Assembly: GCA_035610365.1 (NCBI GenBank)
Contig: CM069436.1
Span: forward strand, 91,451,912 to 91,515,911
Source of the DNA: Aquatica leii
Taxonomy: Eukaryota > Arthropoda > Insecta > Coleoptera > Lampyridae
Direction: 5' to 3'
DNA length: 64,000 nucleotides
Under the pieces are notes generated by a model. The model was not told where the DNA came from and made no database searches. It worked only from the letters and a program-made list of their open reading frames with translations. A program made the translations under genes and the position numbers. This document shows, one piece after another, positions 23,395-34,253 of this stretch (its first letter is position 1; every line of letters begins with the position of its first letter).

Positions 23395-23735
23395 TTTACG
23401 TCACGGTTCATACTCAACGTCGGTTAACTGTTGGACTCGTTGGACATGGTAAGGATACAGATAATAATTCTTCAAAATACGGTGTTCCGTACTATCGGAC
23501 ATATTAACTCAGCAAGCTACTTCTTTAATACAATTTCCAATACCGGCACATACATAGGAAAAAAACAGATATTCAAGTTTTGATTTTATTGAAAAGATTT
23601 ATTATTATATTTGTTCTTCCGCTGCTAGTACAAAAAAGTGGTCTTTCTCGCCCACGACTTTCGCAGGTAGAAAGAACACTAGTACCTTTAAGTCTTCGCA
23701 CACACGCCAAAATAAAATTTATCAAAGGCAATTTA
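23395..23735 (-). pseudogene. DUF4817/Tc1-like transposase N-terminal relic, copy 2
   Basis: Same order of landmarks as copy 1 (the reverse-strand CCGGTATTGGAAATTG region, then the first helix-turn-helix region), about 820-850 bp further right and more decayed. Flanking non-coding sequence is shared too: TTTTGGTTACA near 23148 and 23873, CAATTTCCAATA near 22706 and 23530. This indicates a tandem segmental duplication rather than two insertions. Confidence 0.5.
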
Positions 23736-24009
23736 CGCAAATCATTTAGCATTAATTGAAGAAATCAAAGCAGAAATAAAGCAGGTTGTTGAACTGAGTT
23801 CTAAGAAAACTGCATTTGGAATGTATATTTCTTACATTGCAATTTCTTTCGCTTATTTAGCGGAAGTTTTGTTTTGGTTACAGCTGCACATAAACGTAAT
23901 CAAAACTACTACGTTAATGTCAACACAAAGAAATAAAAACTTGTATCTACTGTAATTAAATTATTAACGGTTTATTTTGTAGATGATAGAAAATTAAAGA
24001 AAACAGTTA

Positions 24010-25070
24010 TCAATACAATACAGCAAAATGTTTTAATATACGGATCTCGCAGAATTTACCGCATAGTTAAAACCAACAGACAATATTCACTTACTTAAAT
24101 AGTCAGTACCGGCCTGAAAACTTTAATTGCAAATAGCTTAAAAATGGGACACTTTAGATCAAATTTGTAAAATTAATTAAAGAACATCGAAATCACAACA
24201 GTAAGAATCTATTTTCAGCTTCGTTTACAATTAGATATATAAATAACCCTTATATTAACGTAATTATATAAAAATATTTACATTAATAGTGGGTGATGCC
24301 GATTAATTTGAATATTTAGCGATTGCATAAAAAACCATAAATTTATTTACACAACAATATCGTTAACGAGAACGAAAAAAAGAAATGTTATAAAATAAAC
24401 ACAACACGTCACAGAAACGTGAAACTCCTAAAATAACATCCAAATTACGGACTTTTGAGAAATTAAAAGTATTATGTTTGACTGATGACTAATTAATCAT
24501 TAATTTATTAAGTCAATATTCTTAAAGGAAACGTAAAACAAAGAATTAAAATACTTTTTATTTGAAAAATATTTGTTCAATGATAATATAATACTATAAT
24601 GTATATAAACAAGTGTAATGCTTAAATTAAATGTTACAAATAGAGAGCAAAAAATGCGTTTTGTACTTTTCTAATTTTTTGATTTATAGCATTTCAAATT
24701 TTATTTAGAATTTTTTTAGCGTTCTGTATAAGAAATGATTTTGATTTTCTGAAAGAAGATTTATGTATCTTTTAATTTTTCATACGAATAACTTAAAGGG
24801 AGTAATGGGAATTTATACTGCAATTGTTCGACCACTAATTACGTTCTAATGGTGATAATATTTACTTTGCGAATTGGAATGTTGACTTTAATTTAATCCG
24901 GATATATTAAGACTTTTAGGCTAATTAGTTTACTTATTAATTACTTAAGCAGAGAACATAAATAAATAGAAAACTCGGCGAAGAAGAATTTAGAACTTAT
25001 GGGTACAATTGAGATACATATTTGTAGGTAACAAACACGTTCTTTGAACGCTTGAGGCGGTGCTTATGAA
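24010..25070. other. A+T-rich intergenic region
   Basis: Very A+T-rich, no supported gene or repeat. Confidence 0.4.
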
Positions 25071-25716
25071 TAATGGTTAGTAACCTGGTAATATCGCTGC
25101 AAATAATGTTTATAATGCCAATGCTGTCAAATTGAACTGGCCGTTCTGTTATAACGTAAGTTTGGTTTCCTACCTTGCAGGTCGCGGTTAAAAGTGCCCA
25201 AAAACTTTTATGAGGCAGTGTACCTGTGCGTTGCTATTCTCCGTTGATCCGTGTTAGTTGTTCGTTGAAACGTGTCCAATTGTGTTTGTTGGACTGCGTT
25301 TAATGATGTAGTTTATGTGTTTGTAGTAATCATGTTTTTAGGTATTTTTCATATAGCCAGTTTCCCAGTGTAGCTTAATCTATAGCCATCCTCTCTGTTA
25401 AAATTGTTGCTGTTCATTATTTGCAGCGATTCTCTCACCAATCGTTCCCAATCAACAAGGAAACATTTTTGAAATGTTTTTTTCGACGTTTTACAAAAGA
25501 TATATTTACATTTTAAAACACATTGCAAAAACGTCTTAATGGCCAGAACTACATTGCAAAGTCAATATTAGAAAAACATTCTAAAAATGTTTAAAAAATA
25601 TTATTTATAATGTTATTAATATATATGTATATATTTATAATATTTTACAAATGTTACATTAATGCATAAAAAATGTATACTCAACGCTTTTTTTAAATAT
25701 TGCAATATGCTTCAGT

Positions 25717-25900
25717 GCAGTTCTACAATCATGGTATAAATGTAAGTTTAGTTATACTTACTTACTTAATTTTAAAATACTGACATATTTGGCTGTTCGT
25801 TTTATTTATACTAACTAATAACACAGCCAATAACGACAGCATTTTACAATCAAACTAAGTATAACTTAACTGACATTTATACCATTATTATAGAACCAGC
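25717..25900. repeat. Palindrome, arms about 45 bp
   Basis: GTTCTACAATCATGGTATAA at 25720 is mirrored by the reverse complement of the segment ending TATAGAACC near 25897, and the match continues through TAGTTATACTTA. The loop of about 90 bp also holds a weaker GGCTGTTCG/CAGCCAATAACG pairing. Confidence 0.75.
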
Positions 25901-26105
25901 CCTAAAATGCTTACAAAAGACAAATAATACAATCTTCGTGTACTCTAAATACTATGTGGCTGTAAACGCATTTGGTGCCTATAACAAAAATTAACACATT
26001 AACATAAAAGTAAAACAAACATTATTCATGTAATTACTTTATATTAATTGAAATAATTATAATAATCCTCACAAAAGTTTCCAATTAATCAAACATTTTT
26101 CTACT

Positions 26106-26240
26106 TTATGGATAAAATCCTTCGGAGTGGAAGAACGACAACAATAAAAACAACCTTTATCTGTTGTTAAGGCCTGAACAATTAAGGTTGTTTTTATTGT
26201 TGCCGTTCCTCCACACCGAAGGATCCTATCCATAAAATAA
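26106..26240. repeat. Palindrome, arms about 53 bp
   Basis: Left arm TTTATGGATAAAATCCTTCG to AAAACAACCTT, right arm AAGGTTGTTTTTATTGTTGC to ATCCATAAA. A loop of about 26 bases contains AAGGCCTGAAC. Only about five mismatches between arms. Confidence 0.88.
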
Positions 26241-27290
26241 GAAAACTTGACTAATTATGCATGTACCTCTTTGTGCAAAAACGAAAACCAGAACAACTAA
26301 CAATCCAAGATTTTGAAACTTTGTACACACAAAATAATGTTGCATCAATATCAGAAAACATTACATATCAAGATTAATTGGTTGTTGTGCACGTTCAAAT
26401 CTCCCATTTGGTCAACATCATATCAATTTGATAACCTTAAAGCATCACAAAGAATGGAAATCATGAAGTACATAGAATGAACGTTTTAGTGTACCACTGC
26501 TGTAACAAATAACATTATACTTCAGCAAAATTTGTTGCATCAAAAAACCAAAGAAAAACGTACCATCATAATAGTTGGTGACATATACTAAAAGTATCTA
26601 TTTGAGTTTCACTAGAACGCGAATTAGAAAACGATTAAACTGATACACTAACAATACATTACACAGCATAGCGAGTAATTGTTGGAAATTGTTGATTCTT
26701 TGAAGCTTAAAATATAATACAAAATCGCCATCTTTTCACGCAGATACTGGTACTTTGCGCAAATGCGGTTATTAAGTACTTAATTCAAAGTTTTTAGAAA
26801 AACGAAAAGGTTTAATATGTATTTATTAATAAATGTAACAAAATTTTATATAGTTGTGTTTTTGTTACAATATATAAAAGATAGGTGAAAGCAAGCAAAC
26901 GTATAATTTCTAATAAAGTAAAAACGTTTTTTATGTTACTAAAAAATGTTTTAGAAAACATTTTTAAAATATTTCAATATCAATGTTTAAATGAAATATT
27001 TTTAAAATGCAATTTTTTTGGAAAACATTTTTTATTTCGACTATTTTAAAACGTTGTAACGTTTTTAAAACATGAAAAAAACGTTTTCTTGCTGATTGAG
27101 TTGATAATAATGTTTTTCCTTTGCCAGTATTTTAATGTTGTCATAGTTAATGGATGTTCTCCTTGTTGGTGTAAATGTTCTGTGCCTCTAAGCATTTGTA
27201 GTAGAAAAGGTTATGTTGCTTTATGTTTGTTAAGATTGCTGTGCGCTATTATTAATCCTGTGAGTTTTTTTTTAACCTTTGTAGACTGAT

Positions 27291-28700
27291 GTTTGATAAT
27301 GCATTTTGAGAGTTTGATTGTTTTTCACAATAAAATTCAAAATTATGTTTCAGTAATTTTTTTCTTTTTAATTAATTTTTGTTTTATTATAAATTATTAT
27401 TTAAGTATGTATTTTGTGTGTGAAATTTTATTTGTTTGTTGCATTTTTTTAAATTTTATTTATTTATGATTTCTTTTATGTAATAAATGTTAAATTGTTA
27501 ATGTAACAGAGCTTTATTGCTTGCACACTATAAAGGTAGATTCCAATAGTGTCGACATCGCCGAATGTGTTCTTTGGTTGGTAAGGTCTAGAAGTTTTTA
27601 TGGAGCTATACCTTTTTGGCGCCCTTTTGCCTTTTAACTTTTGTTTTATTTTGATTTTGACGTTTATTTTTGTTTCCTTCGAGTCACGAAGTGTTGAGTA
27701 TAATATGGTATAATCCACACCTATCTTTACTTAGCATTAGAAAATACCTCGTTTATGTTACTTACGTACAGACAAATTTCGTTTTAATAGCTTTTGTATG
27801 TAACAATTAGTCCAAATATATAGTGTATAATTCTTCACTGCTTATTTCTTCTGTAGCGACAAAGAATCGCAAACCGAGAAAGGAAAGGAAGTGTGGTATA
27901 CTCTTGTTGAGTACACCTGAAATTGAAGTTTTTTGTGCATTTATGCTGTGTTCTTGTAAGTTCAGTTTGTAAATTATTTTGTTTTCTAGGAACGTTCTTT
28001 ATTCATAAAATGTTACTTTCCATTAAGTACGTAGGTTTTGGTATGGCTTGGGTCAGATGAGATAGTATGCCATCTTATTCTTATATATCAGTGTGAGATG
28101 GCACAGGTACAATTTTTTTTCGGTTACAAAAATTAAATTTTTTAAGCTGTATTTCGATGACTTTATTTCACGTGTAAATGATAAATTAAAAAATGACATA
28201 ATTTTACGTATAATTTTATTAAAAAGATACAATACAGAAGAATGTTTATAATTTAAATAAAATGTTACTTAATTAAATTAAAGCTTTTTTAAAAAAACTG
28301 AATTTCAAACACTCTGTACGTTTGTATTAAAAGTAATCGCTTTTACAAAGTTGGCACAAACTCGTTCTTAAACAAGTATACTTATCAGTACCATTCTTCG
28401 CAATTGTAAATTTTACATGCACGCTTGATTTCATTTAATTCAACACCTTATAAACAAAATGAGTGAATTTATGCAGTCTCAGAACTCAGAATTTCTTCAA
28501 GAAAAATAAAAAAAGTGCTGGATGTCAACGTTAGGTGCAAATGAAGAAAATACTCAAAACGTAAGTTACTTTTTAAAAAATAATTTTTTTGTTTAACACG
28601 CAAGCATTTTTAGATAAGCTTAGACGTGCCGGAGTTATCGTTATTCGCTTGTTCCAATATCAAAAAGAAAAATAGAACTGATTAGTTACTTATTGGCAAA
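27291..28700. other. A+T-rich intergenic region
   Basis: No supported gene. A short stretch near 27857-27925 (KPRKERKCGILLLSTPEIE in one frame) vaguely resembles the Lys-rich tail of pogo transposases, but it is too short to call. Confidence 0.35.
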
Positions 28701-28707
28701 AATTTTT

Positions 28708-29168
28708 AATATTAGTTATTGACCTAGTTGCGGTATTTAAACCAATAATCATCATTAATATATTAATGAGAAAAACACAATTGAGAAAACACTAACAGAC
28801 AATTTATCGCAAAATACGCTTCTTACGCGTTACCGACATTAGACACATTAAAAGATACGTCTACTCCAGTTGATAAGGTCTTGCAACGAACGCAATCTTG
28901 GGAAGTTGGAGATCCACTACATACTTCGTCGACTTCGACAAAGTATGTAGTGGATGTAGTGTAGTATCTTCAACCACCCAAGATTGGGTTCGTTGCAAGA
29001 CCTTATCACTTGGAGGCGACGTATCTTTTAATGTGTCTAATGATCGGTAATGCGTAAGAAGCGTATTTTGCGATAAATTGTCTGTTAGTGTTTTTTCAAT
29101 TGTGTCTTTCTCATTAATATATTAATGATGATTTTTGGTTTAAATACCGCAACTAGCTCAATAATAAA
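28708..29168. repeat. 460-bp near-perfect palindrome
   Basis: Arms of about 220 bp (28708-28930 and 28942-29168) meet at GTCGACTTCGAC around 28936. Landmarks in the left arm (CTAGTTGCGGTATTTAAACC, CAATTTATCGCAAAATACGC, GATAAGGTCTTGCAACGAAC) all recur reverse-complemented in the right arm with few mismatches. No open frame. Transcription through it would give a long hairpin RNA. Confidence 0.92.
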
Positions 29169-29719
29169 TAAGCCGGGAACTCCAGGAATTGCAAGATATA
29201 CAAAAAAAAAGATTTTTATTGTTTTATAATTCTTATAATATTTATAATCTATTAAATATGTATATTTTTTATAGTTCTATTTTTATTAAACAAATATGTG
29301 TTTTCAGAAAGTGAGGAAACCAATGTTTTTTTGTAACAGTTCTTTAATAAACTTTGTATATGATCTGCGTTTTAAATAGACTAGAAAATATCAACTGCTT
29401 TTTTGGTTCTATCGAAACCGGATTTTAAGCGGCAGTTAAATTAAAATTATAATTAATCAATTAAAGCTTAAAAGTATTCTATAAATACTAAACAACGTCG
29501 TGCTACAAGAGTAATCAACGAAGAAGGTGGAATTAAGTAAAAGCAAATTAAAGAAGATAAAACAAATTTGGAAAATTTTGAAAGCAGTGGAAGTATTTGT
29601 CCCATCGTCGTTATCGAAGTTGTTGAAGCGCTTGCATCGATGATAACTGAAGAAAACCAGATCAAGGTTGTATTTTCCAATTATTTTAAATAAGTATAAT
29701 TATTGAATTTTTAAGTTTT

Positions 29720-30029
29720 GTAAATTACAATGGCGCCAAAAGTGAAATGATTGACAGAAATTTTAAAATGTATCAATCAAATTAAAAGAATTCAAAGATT
29801 TGTAAACGAACATAAGTTAGATGCTGAATTAAGAGATAAATTACTTATTAGAAAATCGAGTCTTAGTGAATATTTTGAGCAAATTAATCAATTAGATACA
29901 AAAATTATTTGTTTGGATGCAAATCAAGCATTAACTGATGATGAAAATTACGATATTTCAAATATTTACTATGACGTCGGTGCGTTTATTAATAATTTTA
30001 TTAAAAATGTGACAAGAAAACAAATTTAA
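29720..30029 (+). pseudogene. Gag-like N-terminal fragment, probably BEL/Pao
   Basis: An ATG at 29730 (MAPKVK) is stopped after six codons. The next frame from 29751 encodes 92 residues with ILKCINQIKRIQRFVN, RDKLLIRKSSLSEYFEQINQ and LDTKIICLDANQ. The helical pattern of an N-terminal LTR-element Gag (DUF1759-like) is visible. GGCGCC at 29731 resembles part of a BEL primer-site region. The rest of the element is missing. Confidence 0.4.
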
Positions 30030-31186
30030 TAACACGTTCATTCAAAATTGGCATTTTTCCGGAAATTACCCGTTCACTATATTGTTGTGTAAATAAATTT
30101 ATTGTTTTTACGCAAGTACTAAATATCCAAATTAACCAGCAATACCTACGTATTAATGTAGATAATTTTTTTTTTGTAATTAGTATAATATAAAGTTTAT
30201 TTGTATGTCTACTTGTAAACGAAACCAAAAATTCTTAGTGTTATCATTTCGTTGTTCCTTAATTATTTTTACAAATTTGAATATTACGTTTTCTATAATA
30301 TTTTATTGGGTTTTTAATCACATATGAAGATTAATAAATGATATATACGTATTACGAAAACGGCATACGTATATAATTGAATTAAAAGAGTTATGAGTTT
30401 TTAGTACGTGAAAAATAAATAAGGAGTAACGTGTAAATGTAAAGTACTTTATTTATTTACCTGGAAGATTAAAATGTTTATTGTGCGCTCGGAACTTTTT
30501 TTTCTTATACTGTGACCACGTTCTTCAATTTTTACCTGAATCTGTCTAATTTCACTGTCTATGACTGTACCTTCTATATGCTCAAAATCAGTGTTGCGTT
30601 ACTGATTTTATTATCTGATTTATTATTCTACGAGTAACTTACCTTTGACAAGGTGTTCAGCCATGTTTAGAATACTTACTTATAGGTTAAAATTTGAAAC
30701 AAACGTTTTTATGTGTTGTCTTATTAGAAAACCTGCACATTTTTTTTGTTCTAGCAAGTACACATGATTTTGCTTAAACCTGACAAAGCAAAAATTTGTG
30801 TAACTCGAAAAATAATTAATATATTTTTCAAATAAACTAAACCAGTTCAAATAAGAATCCTATTCATTGATGATACTTATATTAGCTTTATTATTCATTA
30901 AAACTTCTTGTGCAACACTCATGCGAAACTGTTCATCATACTAGAAGTTTTTTTGTCTTAAATAATGCTTAAAAAGTTTTGAAGAAATTTAGTGTTTTTG
31001 CTATCTTTAAAGTTATTTACTTTAAACATTTTTTCTCAATTTATATGGTTCTTCATATACTTTCAACAGGTGACCAAAAAAATCACCCTGTATATGTATA
31101 CATTTTTAGTACATCATAAAATATGAAACATTGTTTTAATTTTTTTTATTACGCTACTTTTATTTTTTCAAATTAATAGTATATTA
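30030..31186. other. Intergenic, no gene recognised
   Basis: A+T-rich. A CACCCTGTATATGTATAC stretch at about 31083-31100 repeats the right end of the element at 16321-16929, so an uncharacterised relative may end here. Confidence 0.4.
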
Positions 31187-31188
31187 TA

Positions 31189-32719
31189 CAGGGTGTCCCA
31201 CCAGGTTCTATACATACTGAAATGGTATGTTCCTTAGGTCAATTTAAGTAGAAAACGTCCTATAAACATAGGTCCAATTCGCCATAGTTACACAGATACA
31301 AGCGTTCAAAGTTTATAAATGCTCACACATTTTTTGAAAATTATTATTATTGAAAACAGAAAATCGAACTACAAAACAAACAAAAAAAAATCACATCAAA
31401 TGCTCAAAATGACCTCCTTCGGCATTAATACAACGACGGCTGCGATCTAAAATGGACCGAGTAGCCGCTCGAAGCACCTGCTGGTTGTTCCGTGTTTGTT
31501 GACAGACATCCAGTATACGCTGTATTAGTTCAGCTCTGGTATTAACTTTTATCTCGTATACTAAACTTTTCACATGACCCCACAGATAGAAGTCCAAAGG
31601 TGTGAGATCGGGCGATCTCGGTGGCCAAGCATCCGGACCTCCACGCCCAATCTACCTATTGGGGTAAGCAACATTTAGATATTTAGTCACATGCCGACTA
31701 AAATGTGGAGGAGCTCCATCATGTTGCAGAAACATTTGTTGTCTTGTTAGTAAAGGTACTTCTTCCAAAAACGGTAGCAATTCATTCCGCAAAAAGTTAG
31801 CATATGCTTCTCCTGTCAGACGTTCCTCAAAGAAAAAAGATCTAATAAGATGATCGTCAATCATGCCAAATCATACGTTAACAGAAAATCTGCGCTGAAA
31901 GTTAGTTTCTGTTGAGACCATGTGGATTTTGATATGACCACCAATGAGAATTACGTGTATTGTTCACTCCATCTCTAGTAAATTGCGCCTCGTCGCTAAA
32001 TAAAATGAATGGAACTAATTGTAGATTTACCTGTAGCCAGTGGCAGAAATTCAACCGGGCAGCAAAATCTCCAGGTTCCAGATGCTGAACCTGTTGTATG
32101 TGATAGGGATACAAAAGCCCATCATGTAATGTTCGCCATACTGACATACGGGGGAGTCTCGTTCGAGAAGAAATTTTTCTAGTACTCAACCGTGGACTCC
32201 GAGTAACCATCTGTAGAATGTTTTTCTGCTCATTCACATTTAACTGCAGAGGACGGTCAGATCTGGTTGAAACTGATGGAAATAAACCATGAGTCCGTAC
32301 ATGTTGAAACACAGAAGAAAATGTTTGGTGATTTGGCACCCTCCTGTTGGGAAATCTTCGTTCATATTCCCTAACGGCAGATCTCGCATTTCTATCACAA
32401 AATCCATAAATGTAAATATCAGCATACTCTTCGTTAGAAAAATGAGAAGGCATTTTGCATTTAAATTACACTTCATTTAATAAAATCGACTCTGACATTA
32501 GTAGAAAAGAAAGCAATAAATGACATATTGTTCGGCTTTTGTTTCCCAGTTGACTAAGAATAATTAATTTTCAAAAAATGTGTGATCAGTTATAAACTTT
32601 GAACGCTTGTATCTATGTAACTATGGCGAATTGTAGCTATGTTTATAAGACGTTTTCTACTTAAATTGACCTAAGGAACATACCATTTCAGTATGTACAG
32701 TACCTCGTGGGACACCCTG
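31189..32719 (-). mobile_element. 1.53-kb Tc1/mariner-type element (DUF4817 family)
   Basis: Inverted repeats of about 155 bp begin CAGGGTGTCCCAC at 31189 and close at 32719, flanked by TA on both sides. One transposase gene lies inside on the minus strand. The arms remain very similar (TCTACTTAAATTGACCTAAG), which suggests a moderately recent insertion. Confidence 0.9.
31391..32453 (-). pseudogene. DUF4817/DDE transposase, three inactivating changes
   Basis: Starts at 32453 with MPSHFSNEEYADIYIYGFCD. This is followed by the paired helix-turn-helix (RRFPNRRVPNHQTFSSVFQH; LSTRKISSRTRLPRMSVWRT) and the first catalytic Asp in FILFSDEAQF. A frameshift near 31905 is followed by a TGA in place of a Trp codon near 31867. 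The second part (31652-31864) contains FLQHDGAPPHFSRHV, with the second Asp. A TAG in place of Trp near 31650 precedes SPDLTPLDFYLWGHVKSL, with the third acidic residue. The C-terminus GGHFEHLM is intact. Full length would be about 355 codons. Confidence 0.9.
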
Positions 32720-32838
32720 TATATCAAGGTTGAGAAGTGCATCATTATAACCTAAGCGATAGATTATATCGCGAGACGCGTAGCGTCGAGGGATATGAAT
32801 AGCGCAGGTTATAATGAACTTCTCAACCGTGATATATA
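32720..32838. repeat. 119-bp imperfect palindrome with a CG-rich centre
   Basis: TATATCAAGGTTGAGAAGT at the left pairs with ACTTCTCAACCGTGATATA at the right. ATTATAACCT pairs with AGGTTATAAT. The centre holds CGCGAGACGCGTAGCGTCGA, itself able to fold. It directly touches the right TA of the Tc1/mariner element, which therefore inserted at its left edge. Confidence 0.8.
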
Positions 32839-32876
32839 TATACAATTTTTTCCACTATACTAGAATGATTAAAACC

Positions 32877-33236
32877 TTTCTACCCAGGGCCGGATTTAAA
32901 GGTCTGGAGGCCTCGGGGCTACAAAGGAGTGGAGGCCCCTTAGCCCCAAATTATTTTCCAAATAAAATGAATTTTACTGATTGCCTGATTGGAGTAAACA
33001 AATATAGATCGACGATTTTTGTTAATATTTCATGTAATCAAGTTTGTACAACAAAGTACCGTAGGTAAAGGTAAAACGCGAAATAAAATATGAAAGGAAA
33101 AGTTGTTTACTGGTGTTTACTAGTCTGAATTTGAAATTTTTTTTTCCGAAGTCTCTATTGTGGGGGCCCCTCTTTTGTGGAGGCCCTGGGGCTGTAGCCC
33201 CGCTTGCCCTTCTCTAAATCCGGCACTGTTTCTACC
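32877..33236. repeat. 8-bp target-site duplication of the hAT MITE
   Basis: TTTCTACC at 32877-32884 and again at 33229-33236, exactly adjoining the element ends. Confidence 0.9.
32885..33228. mobile_element. 344-bp non-autonomous hAT element
   Basis: Ends CAGGGCCGGATTTA and, reverse-complemented, CAGTGCCGGATTTA, the typical hAT terminus found in many animals, plus GGCCCC-rich subterminal sequence. A perfect 8-bp TSD confirms hAT-type insertion. No transposase. Confidence 0.92.
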
Positions 33237-33689
33237 TGTTACTAAATCAAATTCAAAATTTAAGGCATTAATTGTAAATTAACAATCAAGTCAGTGATTT
33301 TGACCGTTGTCATTAGTTTAATAGAATTAATTTTGACGTAATTTTGAATTGTGATTTAAAACCACTGAGCTCTTTTAAAACACAAAAATAAACAGATAAC
33401 GTAAGTTTTTATTGCTAAAGTTGTTTAAATTTTTTAAAAACATTATTATTTTAAGCATTGATTACATATATAAAACATATTTTAATTCAGTAATATTCAC
33501 ATTTAATTAAGCGCGCATTCAAATAACTTTCTTTTTAAAATCAAATTAATTTATTAATTGAACGATTTGAAAACTTAAATTAGCATTAAATAAAATTTCT
33601 TGCTCATGGTAGACAGTTTCGTAAACTTTTTTTTTGAAACTGTTATAGTATTTTAGACATAAAACTTTCACTATAAAACATTATTAAAT

Positions 33690-33860
33690 TATTTTTTTTT
33701 TTTTGGTAAATGGTGTATTATTTATTAAGAATTACAATTGCTAGCTTTCGAACTTTGTCTAAGTTCTTCGTCAGGCAAAAATTAAATTAATTTGACAAAT
33801 ATAAAAACCTAAGGTAACTAAAAACAATAACTATAAGGGAACTATATATACAACTAGTAG
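33690..33860 (-). mobile_element. Probable 3' end of a Penelope-like retroelement
   Basis: On the minus strand a hammerhead-like motif is followed by an A+T-rich tract and then an A-run (33690-33705 on the plus strand is a T-run). This arrangement, CTGANGA, short hairpin and GAAAGC near the end of the element, is known from Penelope-like elements. No coding part remains here. Confidence 0.5.
33746..33774 (-). ncRNA. Hammerhead-ribozyme-like core
   Basis: Minus strand: CTGACGA (33774-33768), a 6-bp stem II GAACTT/AAGTTC with a 5-nt loop, then GAAA (33749-33746) followed by GCTAGC. CTGANGA and GAAA are the two invariant hammerhead core strands. Stem I, the cleavage site and stem III were not established, and one extra A follows CTGACGA. 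This is therefore a candidate, not a proven ribozyme. Confidence 0.5.
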
Positions 33861-34253
33861 TGGAAAAACAATTTTTTAATGTATTATAAATTTCAGTAAT
33901 TCTCAAAAGGGTTTAATTACGTTTTCAAACCAATTGTAACCGAACTACAAGATAATTATACAATAATTATGTTTGCAAAGTCATTCTTTCAACCACTGGT
34001 AATTATCTACTCTGAACTTCATTAGATTCATATTTTTTAGCATGTAATTGCAGTTGTTAAAATCAGTTATGGTAGTGAAAAGACAAGAATGTAATTAAAG
34101 AATAAATGTAACAGTTTATTGTGCTACAAAAACTATTTATAAAGTTTCGAGTTAAAAATTTATATAACTTACATTCAACGTCTGCTAACAAGAGTAATAA
34201 TTACCGTATACATTTTATATGAAGTGTCCTATAAAGAGGCACTTTTGAATATT

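Larger units (their letters stand above)
25456..27092. mobile_element. 1.6-kb non-coding TIR element inside the Penelope relic
   Basis: Ends read CAAGGAAACATTTTTGAAATG on the left and, reverse-complemented, CAAGAAAACGTTTTTTTCATG on the right, with more imperfect inverted similarity (AAAACG/ACATTTT words) over about 150 bp. The true ends may extend a few bases outward (CAATCA). Two strong palindromes lie inside (25717-25900 and 26106-26240). No coding capacity. No clean TSD was found. Confidence 0.55.
25080..27290 (-). pseudogene. Penelope-like element relic, split in two
   Basis: On the minus strand 27095-27200 ends with YDNIKILAKEKHYYQ. 25370-25455 continues with WERLVRESLQIM and NNFNREDGYRLS. 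Together these match the end of the GIY-YIG endonuclease region of Penelope-like elements, where a KE-x(5)-RLVRES step and an N-F-N-R-E/D-DG tail are typical. The two pieces are separated by a 1.64-kb TIR element. Everything else of the element is decayed or missing. Confidence 0.5.

Noticed and set aside
28460-28561. ATG-started frame before a GTAAGT
   Set aside because: Interrupted by a stop after 16 codons; no continuing exon.
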